A DNA stretch of 64,000 nt. Origin: Verrucomicrobiota bacterium. Its GTDB lineage: Bacteria > Verrucomicrobiota > Verrucomicrobiia > Limisphaerales > UBA9464. Where the stretch lies: contig CANGKZ010000001.1 of NCBI GenBank assembly GCA_947454705.1, forward strand, positions 1-64,000. Reading direction: 5' to 3'. A program made the position numbers and the translations under genes. The notes under the pieces were generated by a model that saw only the letters and a list, made by a program, of their open reading frames with translations, was not told where the DNA came from and ran no database searches. Of this stretch, positions 51,706 to 58,522 are shown piece after piece (the first letter of the stretch is position 1; every line of letters begins with the position of its first letter).

Positions 51706-52983
51706 ATGAGATCCATCCAGCATCTGAAGTGCCTAGCAATCCTCACGGCGGTTGAACTAGCCGCCCACGGGGCGGGGCTCAACATGATTCCCGCACTTCC
51801 GCAGCAGGCCTCGAGTTCGCCGAACAGCGAGGATTCTGAGAGCGATGGATTCTGGTATACCTCATGGAACACGCCCCCGCTGCGCTCGTGGAAGGGAGTC
51901 GACCTGCGTACGACGTTGGACTACAGAGCGTTCTATACAGACAATCCGCGTTTGAGCCCCGGTACTCACAAGGGGGACTACATGCATTATCTGTCCCCAT
52001 TGATCGGAGTTTCGCGCTCCTTCGAGACGGAGCAGCGTGCCACTCTTGTTTCCATTTCCTACCAGCCAACGTTTGTCGTCAGCAGCTTGGGGAACGGAAG
52101 AGACCAAGACTATCATTTGGTTCGCGGTGAGCTTTCCCATCTCTGGAACGAGAAGACCGTTTACCTCTCGCACCAGTTCCAAGAGTCAAGCGAGTCCTCA
52201 ACACAGGCCGCCTTTCTCACACCCCAACAGGAGAACAGAACACTCGCAGGATTTCGCACCCCTCTCACCGGGAAAATTAGTGCAGATTTCGGATTTGAAC
52301 AAACGGTGATTGACTCCGCTGTTCCGAGCTCCGCCGACAGAAGGCAGCTGAGGAACTGGATTTCCAATACCCACATCGACTACCAGCTTAAGCCCAAGCT
52401 CCAAACCGGCGTGCGAATGAAATTCGGCTATTCGGAGCAGGCCGGCGTGGCATCAGCAGCAAGGTATTTCTCTGAAAGCTTGGTCTCGACTTGGAGCTAC
52501 CAGGTTTCGGGAAAGATTTCCGCGAGTCTGGATGCCGGTGGACAGATTGTTCAGTCGCAAACCGCCTCTGTTCGGGATCCGGAACCCACGCCCATCGCTT
52601 CTGGGGGTCTGATTTACGAACCTCGCTATGGCACCTCGCTCAGTCTCAACGGTGGTCGTAGCGCAAATGCTTCCCAGTTCTTCTCCGGAAGCTTTGTCAC
52701 TGAGTCGGGATTGGATCTGTCAGTGCGGCAGCGAATCTATCAGGATTTCTTGTTGTCTGGAAGGTTCGCTTACTCGGTTGGCGAGTATTCGGAGTTGGAC
52801 CCAAGCGCAACAAAGGTGAGTCGTGACTACTCCTATTACACCTTGACCGCGAACCTGCAGTGGCGAATTAACGCGCGAATTGCGACAGGCATCTTTTACC
52901 AGTATTTGAGTCGTGACTCAAATCTCTCGACCGAATCCTACTCCGCAAGTCAGGTTGGGGCGAGCCTGTCGCTGAGCCTGTAG
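51706..52983 (+). CDS. Outer-membrane beta-barrel protein of the polysaccharide locus
   Basis: 425 residues from the ATG at 51706, which begins a good signal peptide (MRSIQHLKCLAILTAVELAA); the frame opens at 51595 without one. The mature part is a succession of amphipathic beta strands with aromatic ends (LRTTLDYRAFYTDNPRL, LVSISYQPTFVVSSL, GVRMKFGYSEQAGV, ATGIFYQYLSRDS), ending in VGASLSLSL. Comparable barrels accompany exopolysaccharide and exosortase loci, where they are thought to help secretion (EpsL-like), but the family cannot be fixed here. Confidence 0.78.
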   Translation: MRSIQHLKCLAILTAVELAAHGAGLNMIPALPQQASSSPNSEDSESDGFWYTSWNTPPLRSWKGVDLRTTLDYRAFYTDNPRLSPGTHKGDYMHYLSPLIGVSRSFETEQRATLVSISYQPTFVVSSLGNGRDQDYHLVRGELSHLWNEKTVYLSHQFQESSESSTQAAFLTPQQENRTLAGFRTPLTGKISADFGFEQTVIDSAVPSSADRRQLRNWISNTHIDYQLKPKLQTGVRMKFGYSEQAGVASAARYFSESLVSTWSYQVSGKISASLDAGGQIVQSQTASVRDPEPTPIASGGLIYEPRYGTSLSLNGGRSANASQFFSGSFVTESGLDLSVRQRIYQDFLLSGRFAYSVGEYSELDPSATKVSRDYSYYTLTANLQWRINARIATGIFYQYLSRDSNLSTESYSASQVGASLSLSL

Positions 52984-53139
52984 AGATCATTCGATCCTTT
53001 TCCGGTGACGTCTGCCGATTTTTCCTCGGTTCAGGCAAGTGGCTTGCATAGGATGGATCGAGCTTTGTGATCGAAGTTCGGCACGAATCTGCGTCGGATG
53101 CCGGGCAGACTTGGCAACCGGTGATTGGGTTGCACTGAG

Positions 53140-54585
53140 ATGCTCAAGAACCACCTACCAGAATACGCTTTGCTCTCCTTCGCATTCGGTTGCGCAGGCG
53201 CTGTGATCGTCCTCCGGTTGCTTATGGCTCGGGCGCTCATTGGGTGGATTCCCTCATGGCTTCCAGTTTCCCGTCGGCAAGACGAAGTACCCATCCCGCG
53301 AACGGGCGGTTTCGCCATCGTCGCCGGGATTCTCGTGGTTGCTACGATTGGCTGGCTCCGCGGAGCTCATCTTGCTGCGCCTTCCGCAACCACCGGGCTT
53401 TTGGTCGGCATGGGAGGGATGTTCACGGTCGGGTTGGTTCAGGACTTCTGGCCTCGGCTGGGACGCTTTTGCTACCTCGCCCAGTTTGCAGTTGCCCTGG
53501 CCGCCATTGGTTCCGGATTGCGAATGGACTATTTCCATCTCCCAGTCATGGGAGTGGTGAGCCTTTCACCGTTGGTTGCGACTATCGTTACCGCATTTTG
53601 GTTGGTCCTGTGCACAAATGTCATCGGACTCGTAAACGGCATCGAAGGCCTGGCAGGCGGAATTAGTTTAATGGTGCTTGGGCTCACCTTCGATGTGGCT
53701 CACGCCTCTGGAGATGCCGGAGTGGCCTTGTTCATTGCCGGTATGGCAGGCGGGCTTGTTTCTTTCCTGTGGTACAATTTCCCCCCGGCGCGCATCGCAC
53801 TCGGAAAAAACGGAACCTATGTCCTGGGAATGGCGCTTGGAGGCCTTTCCATCGAAGTCAGCCATAAGGGGGCGCTTCAATTTGCCTTTCTGGCACCGAC
53901 CCTGGCAATGGGGCTTCCCTTCTTAGACATGGGTATGATTTTGGCGCGTCGATTGATTCGGGGAATTCCGATTTTTCGGGCGAATCGGCGTCAGATCCAT
54001 CACCAGCTTCAGGAGCAGGGGTTGGATCCGGTCCAAACGTTGATGGTCCTCTACGGGGTGTCGGCCTGCTTTTTAACGGCTGGCTTTGTTGTGATGTGGA
54101 CGAAGGGCCAATTGGTCCCCTTGGTCCTGGCTCTCGTCGCGGTTTTGGTGCTGCTCTTCATGCGGCAGCTCAGCTTGGATTCAAGAGGCCGGTCAACGGA
54201 CACATCTAGGGAAAGCCCTTCTGTTTTCAGACGGGAGATCAAGAACGCGGAGATTCTGGGCAAGTGGCTTAGCCTCCAGTCAACGCGAGTGAACGATTTT
54301 GACGAGTTCTGGACGCGCTTTTGTTACGTCATCAACGATCTCGGATTGACCGGGGCCGAATTACAGGCCAATGGGCTCGATCGATATTTCTCAAGCGGAC
54401 TTCCGACGGGCGACGGCCTAAGCAGCCGGCACCGGATCCTCGGTCCAGGCGGAGTCCCGATCCAGATCCTGATTCGTGGCGATTCAGACAAGACCCATGG
54501 CACGCTTTTCTACACCTTGGCTGAACTGGCTGCCGAGGCGCTGCAGAGCGGACTTCAACGTTCCCGAGGATTTAAATTGGAGTAA
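53140..54585 (+). CDS. Polyprenyl-phosphate sugar-1-phosphate transferase (WecA/MraY family) with extra C-terminal domain
   Basis: 481 residues from the ATG at 53140 (a TTG at 53125 is also in frame). About ten membrane helices carry the family landmarks EVPIPRTGGFAIVAG, GLVQDFWPRLGR, NVIGLVNGIEGLAGG and RANRRQIHHQL. Key acidic positions differ from the textbook motifs: DD is Q101-D102, and DGIDG is N166-GI-E169-G. Residues about 345-481 form an extra soluble domain (EFWTRFCYVINDLGLTGAEL, VPIQILIRGDSD) not found in WecA. The family loads the first sugar onto undecaprenyl phosphate. Position at the end of the locus fits an initiating enzyme, but activity should not be assumed. Confidence 0.82.
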   Translation: MLKNHLPEYALLSFAFGCAGAVIVLRLLMARALIGWIPSWLPVSRRQDEVPIPRTGGFAIVAGILVVATIGWLRGAHLAAPSATTGLLVGMGGMFTVGLVQDFWPRLGRFCYLAQFAVALAAIGSGLRMDYFHLPVMGVVSLSPLVATIVTAFWLVLCTNVIGLVNGIEGLAGGISLMVLGLTFDVAHASGDAGVALFIAGMAGGLVSFLWYNFPPARIALGKNGTYVLGMALGGLSIEVSHKGALQFAFLAPTLAMGLPFLDMGMILARRLIRGIPIFRANRRQIHHQLQEQGLDPVQTLMVLYGVSACFLTAGFVVMWTKGQLVPLVLALVAVLVLLFMRQLSLDSRGRSTDTSRESPSVFRREIKNAEILGKWLSLQSTRVNDFDEFWTRFCYVINDLGLTGAELQANGLDRYFSSGLPTGDGLSSRHRILGPGGVPIQILIRGDSDKTHGTLFYTLAELAAEALQSGLQRSRGFKLE

Positions 54586-54607
54586 ATCCCCCCCACCTAT
54601 TCGATTC

Positions 54608-54635
54608 ACCGCACTTTCGTAAGTGCGGTTTTTTT
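54608..54635 (+). terminator. Rho-independent terminator of the plus-strand polysaccharide locus
   Basis: ACCGCACTT (54608-54616), loop TCGT, AAGTGCGGT (54621-54629), then a run of T to 54635. It is a 9-bp stem with a tetraloop, 22 bases after the WecA-like stop codon. Confidence 0.92.
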
Positions 54636-54688
54636 GTCACTAGCTCCGAACATCAACCTTATCAAGCTCGGACAAATCAGCCCAGAAG

Positions 54689-54757
54689 CGGCAGTGGAAG
54701 GGTTAAACCTAGAAACGGCAGTTCAAACCGCAGATCGACGCAGATAAACGCTGATGG
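54689..54757 (+). repeat. Repeat fragments, CGGCAGT...GAAGGGTTAA and AACGGCAGTTCAAACCGCAG
   Basis: 54689-54706 matches the left end of the 207-base repeat (CGGCAGTGGAAGGGTTAA). 54713-54757 matches the minus-strand repeat at 24761-24798 (AACGGCAGTTCAAACCGCAG, ending AAACGCTGATGG). Confidence 0.6.
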
Positions 54758-54922
54758 GCAGGGAGAAGGAGCAAGGGATACGTTTCCGATTCATTCACCT
54801 GCTGGGTGAGTCACACGAGCGGTCTTCACCTTCTGACGCCCGGTTTCCAATCTGAAAACGACGGCGCTGTCGCTGGTCGTTTTTGGAGTTTCGGCGGCGT
54901 TACCTCGCCGCGGGGCCGCTTT

Positions 54923-54961
54923 CCCCTTCATTGTTTTAACTTTTTACCACTTCAACTGCCG
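54923..54961 (-). repeat. Inverted fragment of the 207-base repeat's left end
   Basis: The minus strand reads CGGCAGTTGAAGTGGTAAAA and then AGTTAAAACAATGAAGGGG, a diverged version of the left 40 bases of the repeat at 19631. It faces the fragment at 54689. Confidence 0.55.
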
Positions 54962-55429
54962 GATTTAGGTTCAACTGTAAAAGCTTTGTGGCCGAGAATC
55001 TGCGGGCAGCGTGGATCGAAAAGTCAGCAATCTGCGGGAGCCTTCTGTAAGATTCGGATCGGAAGATCGGCCGTTTCTGAACCGTGGTCACCCGATTGAA
55101 CGAGTGGTTCGTCGTTTGGATCTCCCTCCAGGAAGTGAATCGTAGCGCTGCGTCTCAACGCTACGGCTAGCTTCAGCGGTTGAGATGTTCTTCCGGGATT
55201 GTATCGCAGACTGAGCCCTTCTGCATCGATCCGTGGTGAAAACTGGTACGAATTCGCGGAAACTGGATGCGAGCCATGCTCCTGGGGGCCTTCGGCGTTC
55301 ATCGGTGCTGGTTGATTCCAGCAACGTTTGTTATTTGGTAAAGATAGTTTCTTCGGAGAGTCCTTCTTTCCACGGCCGAAAGACGGTTGTCCGTTTTGGT
55401 TTCCGTCGAGCCTGAGGGACGGGTGCCCA

Positions 55430-55464
55430 AAAAAAGCGCCGTCCTGCATTGGTACAGGACGGCG
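55430..55464 (-). terminator. Rho-independent terminator of the minus-strand wza/wzc operon
   Basis: Minus strand: GCCGTCCTG (55464-55456), an 8-base loop, CAGGACGGC (55447-55439), GC, then seven T (55436-55430). It lies 50 bases after the stop of the last gene of the operon. Confidence 0.92.
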
Positions 55465-55513
55465 ATTGCTTTTGGTTTGATCCAGGACCAAACCAGCCTA
55501 TTGGCTGATCAGA

Positions 55514-56176
55514 TCAGCTTGGGCCGTAGCAGGATTCAAGGATCCGAATGATGGGTTGATTAGGGTTGGGCTCACCGGGAGGGTTTGCCTGAAAGTTAAA
55601 AATCACCTCAGTAAAATCCACCACCGGGTTGCTGAAGTAGAAAACACCAAAGCGGGGTACGACAGCCGAAAGTTTATTGCTAGGGCTTTGGGCAGGTGAC
55701 GCCATTTGGACCATTTTCTGAACATCGGCTGCGATTTCAGGCCTTTCGGACGACACCATGCTGGCAACTTGTTGAACCGAGGAGGGACTGATCTCGGAGA
55801 TGACGATCATCGCCACTCGATAGGCCTTGGGGGCCTTGCTCATCACCGCAGACATCACCGCGACGGACTCATCGGGTGCGACCGTCAGCACAGCTCGAAC
55901 CGTGGCGCCAACCGCAGTTGGATGCTGGGTCAAAACCGCTTCAACAGCCGCACGAACAACGGCGGAGCGATTCTCCTTTGCGCTGGCGGCAACAACTTTG
56001 GCGGCACGGTAAGGAGCCTCCACCAATTTCACACCAGCGAGGGAGGCCTTAGCCGAAGCGACGACAGGCAGATTCAATTCAGCACGAACAACATCGGCTG
56101 CGCTCGCAGAAAATGCGATCCCGGCGGATGCCAGCATCAACGAGGCCCACAAAAGCGGATTTTTGGAGTTCTTCAT
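55514..56176 (-). CDS. Secreted protein with 15-residue proline-phased helical repeats (hypothetical)
   Basis: 220 residues from the ATG at 56176, the start of a clean signal peptide (NPLLWASLMLASAGIAFSAS, cleavage near 27); the frame is open to 56332 but the extension overlaps the upstream gene. Prolines stand at 86, 101, 116, 131, 146 and 161, exactly 15 apart, each followed by a short Val/Ala/Met-rich helix of the form P-x-x-V-x-x-V-x-x-V. One or two weaker units precede them (from about 56). The tail (about 172-220) is different: aromatic and Pro/Asn-rich, with GVFYFSNPVVDFTEVIFNF and a lone Cys. No family was recognised. It is the last gene of the wza/wzc operon, 22 bases after the PEP-CTERM-like gene, and should be exported. 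Confidence 0.75.
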   Translation of the reverse strand: MKNSKNPLLWASLMLASAGIAFSASAADVVRAELNLPVVASAKASLAGVKLVEAPYRAAKVVAASAKENRSAVVRAAVEAVLTQHPTAVGATVRAVLTVAPDESVAVMSAVMSKAPKAYRVAMIVISEISPSSVQQVASMVSSERPEIAADVQKMVQMASPAQSPSNKLSAVVPRFGVFYFSNPVVDFTEVIFNFQANPPGEPNPNQPIIRILESCYGPS

Positions 56177-56198
56177 AATTCTATTCCAGGAAGTTGTC

Positions 56199-56912
56199 TT
56201 AGACCGTCGCCTTCGAACCACGCTTGCAAAAACGAAACACACCAAGAAGACCCAGAGCAATTCCAACCGCCTGGGTCGCATTGACCTCAGGAACTTCTGC
56301 CATGCGGATGAAACCCCACGAAGTCCCTCCATCCAAGGTGCTCCAGAACTGATTCAACGGATGAGATCCAACCGAAGGCAACGCCTCAGAAACGAGCCAG
56401 CCTGCGTGATGCGAAGCATCCAATCCGTCAAAAGCCAACGTGATGCTCAGGGTTGAAGGGAGACCCTTGGCCGGATCATAAGGAAATACGACCGTCGCCT
56501 TGTTGATCGATCCGGTCACCACCCCTTGAAGGTCGAGAACATCACTGTAAAGAACAGTGCCAGGGCTCGGCTGACCCGCAACAAGCGCACCATCGTTTTT
56601 CCAGATCGTGTACGACACGCCATTCAGTTTCGCGTAGTCGGAATAGTAGTAAAACGAGATACCGCGGAGGACGTTTCCAGCGCTGGGATCCAACGTGACC
56701 TGCGCGCCGTATTCTTCGTTGGGCTTTCCCTGATAGACAGCCTCATTCAACCGTCCAAGATCGTAAGCGGTGCTTGAAGCACCGGGGGCGGCAGAGGTGA
56801 ACACCGACATCGCGAAGTAGGTATCAACCACTGCAGCCTGGCTTGCCGCGCTGGCGAGGCTACCTGCGACGGCCATCAAGAGCGCCGCACGTTTGAGTTG
56901 AGTCGTTTTCAT
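56199..56912 (-). CDS. PEP-CTERM-like secreted surface protein
   Basis: 237 residues. A signal peptide (KRAALLMAVAGSLASAASQA) leads to a beta-rich, aromatic extracellular domain (about 28-200: ISFYYYSDYAKLNGVSYTIW, STLSITLAFDGLDASHHAGW). The C-terminus is VPEVNATQ, a hydrophobic helix (AVGIALGLLGVFRF) and a basic end (CKRGSKATV). This is the tripartite pattern of PEP-CTERM sorting signals, cut by an exosortase, with VPEV as a variant of the VPEP core. PEP-CTERM proteins often depend on exopolysaccharide loci, which fits its place between the O-antigen-ligase-like gene and the 15-residue-repeat gene. No exosortase gene is in the window. Confidence 0.8.
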   Translation of the reverse strand: MKTTQLKRAALLMAVAGSLASAASQAAVVDTYFAMSVFTSAAPGASSTAYDLGRLNEAVYQGKPNEEYGAQVTLDPSAGNVLRGISFYYYSDYAKLNGVSYTIWKNDGALVAGQPSPGTVLYSDVLDLQGVVTGSINKATVVFPYDPAKGLPSTLSITLAFDGLDASHHAGWLVSEALPSVGSHPLNQFWSTLDGGTSWGFIRMAEVPEVNATQAVGIALGLLGVFRFCKRGSKATV

Positions 56913-57019
56913 GGTTGGTCAGTTGCTTGCGAGCCGTTTACAAAATTTCGAACTGTGCGATTTAAGCTCACCCGGTCACCGAAGTCTGTCTCGAAAAATT
57001 GGTAATAAAGGGTGAAACC

Positions 57020-58504
57020 TTAGAAAGTCTCTGGCGTAGTGTTAGCAGACTTGGGGGTCGCGTAAAGCGCAATCGCGCAGCCGAGGGCAAAGAAAAGGTG
57101 TAAGCTCTTTGTGTGGAACGGAATATCCACGCAAGCATCCAAACAAAACCCAGCCAGTGCGGTCCAGAGAAAGGGAACAAACGCTGGCGGAATGATTTTG
57201 AACTGGTTCTTTCTCGCCAGAAGGATTCCAACAACGACAAGGGTCACCAGAATTCCGAAGCCGATTTTTCCATATGAAAGGCGGGCTTCCAACCAGTCGT
57301 TGTGGACCATGCTTTCCCAACTGTCCGCCGTCGGATCCGTGTAAAGGTCATTCACAGCGTAAAAGCTGCCGGCACCGCTACCCCAGGGATCGAAATCCGG
57401 AATCATTTTCAATACCTGCCGGTAGATCGGGAGCCTGCCGCCCCACTCATCGGATCGAGCACGCTCAACTTTCTTCAGAATCGGGCCAATTCCAACAAAC
57501 GCGACCGCAAGGGAAACCAGTAAGCCGGAAACCACGACGCTGATCGTCAAGAATCGAGGGAAGGATTTTCGATTGACCCAGGCAATCAAGGCCATCGCGA
57601 CCACCTGGAACAGGCAGACGACGACGCCAGCCCTGGATGTGGTCATAAACACGCACACAATCATCAGCAGGGCCGCAACCGGCAGAATGGATCCGAGATT
57701 CGACCCAAACCTTGGGCGGGCGCCGGTACGACGGAATTCCCGCAACTGGTTGGTCCACCAAAGCCCAAGGGTTAATGGCCAAATTAAGTTGAAATAGGCA
57801 GTTCCCGTTCCCTGGTAAGAAAAGGGGCCCAAGCTGTCGTGAGCATCCAGCACAAACCGCCAATTGTATCGAGGGAGGATAAAAAGGAGTTCATTGGAGC
57901 GGGACAATCGCTGAATGATTGCTTCGATTGCCATCAAAGCGGTGCTTATGCTTAGAACCCAAAGGAGTTTGCGGATTCCGGGGGGCCAGTGGTTTGAACC
58001 GTTCGCCAGGCTGCGTTGAACTGCCTGGACGCGAATCCAGCGGCAAGTTGCGAAAAAGGCCCCGGAAAGCGCGACCTGCCAATACCATTCGTGTTCGGTG
58101 GCCTTCTGGGAATACGAATGGGGCAGCCAGACAATCGCTTCAAGGTACTGCAACGCAACGCCAGTGCCTCGGATAGCCGCTATGGCTCTCGCGTTCAGAA
58201 AGCTGACGAGGACGTAGACGAGAAATAGGAAGAGTGTGGTGATGAACAACTTCCCGAGCCAAGTTGATCCAAACTTCGGGATTGATACTGGAGGTTTGCC
58301 AACAAGCCCCACGCCAGCAAATAGCATCACCAAGAGATGCATGATTTGCGCAAAAGGTCGCGGGTGGGAATTGAACGCCCACGGCGTGTACACGACCAGG
58401 ACGAGAAGCAGCGGCTCGACACACTTCCAAAGCCAATGTCTCAACCCGTCAATCAGCCCATTGGTGTTCACTTCGAATAGAAATTTGGCACCTGAGCCGA
58501 TCAA
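57020..58504 (-). CDS. O-antigen ligase/polymerase family membrane protein (WaaL/Wzy_C type)
   Basis: 494 residues with about eleven membrane helices. The conserved Wzy_C core is present: MTTSRAGVVVCLFQVVAMAL, the periplasmic loop with DPWGSGAGSFYAVNDLY, and SMVHNDWLEARLSYGKIGFG. The His in the last motif is a hallmark of O-antigen ligases and polymerases. It joins or polymerises undecaprenyl-linked glycans on the periplasmic side. Together with Wza and Wzc upstream in the same operon, a polymerase role is more likely than a ligase role. It starts 18 bases after the Wzc stop. Confidence 0.88.
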   Translation of the reverse strand: MIGSGAKFLFEVNTNGLIDGLRHWLWKCVEPLLLVLVVYTPWAFNSHPRPFAQIMHLLVMLFAGVGLVGKPPVSIPKFGSTWLGKLFITTLFLFLVYVLVSFLNARAIAAIRGTGVALQYLEAIVWLPHSYSQKATEHEWYWQVALSGAFFATCRWIRVQAVQRSLANGSNHWPPGIRKLLWVLSISTALMAIEAIIQRLSRSNELLFILPRYNWRFVLDAHDSLGPFSYQGTGTAYFNLIWPLTLGLWWTNQLREFRRTGARPRFGSNLGSILPVAALLMIVCVFMTTSRAGVVVCLFQVVAMALIAWVNRKSFPRFLTISVVVSGLLVSLAVAFVGIGPILKKVERARSDEWGGRLPIYRQVLKMIPDFDPWGSGAGSFYAVNDLYTDPTADSWESMVHNDWLEARLSYGKIGFGILVTLVVVGILLARKNQFKIIPPAFVPFLWTALAGFCLDACVDIPFHTKSLHLFFALGCAIALYATPKSANTTPETF

Positions 58505-58522
58505 TCCACGGACTGGATCGGA

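Larger units (their letters stand above)
54636..55429. other. Non-coding block between two convergent polysaccharide operons
   Basis: About 0.8 kb with no gene, bounded by a plus-strand and a minus-strand terminator. It contains repeat fragments at 54689-54706, 54713-54757 and 54923-54961, a CGTAGCG/CGCTACG inverted repeat around 55140-55165, and a GGCGGCG/CGCCGC stem near 54893-54911. Open frames here run through repeats and terminators and are not credible. Confidence 0.6.

Noticed and set aside
55024-55491. Minus-strand open frame of 155 codons in the spacer
   Set aside because: It begins upstream of and runs through the operon terminator, and has an atypical Arg/Pro/Ser-rich composition.
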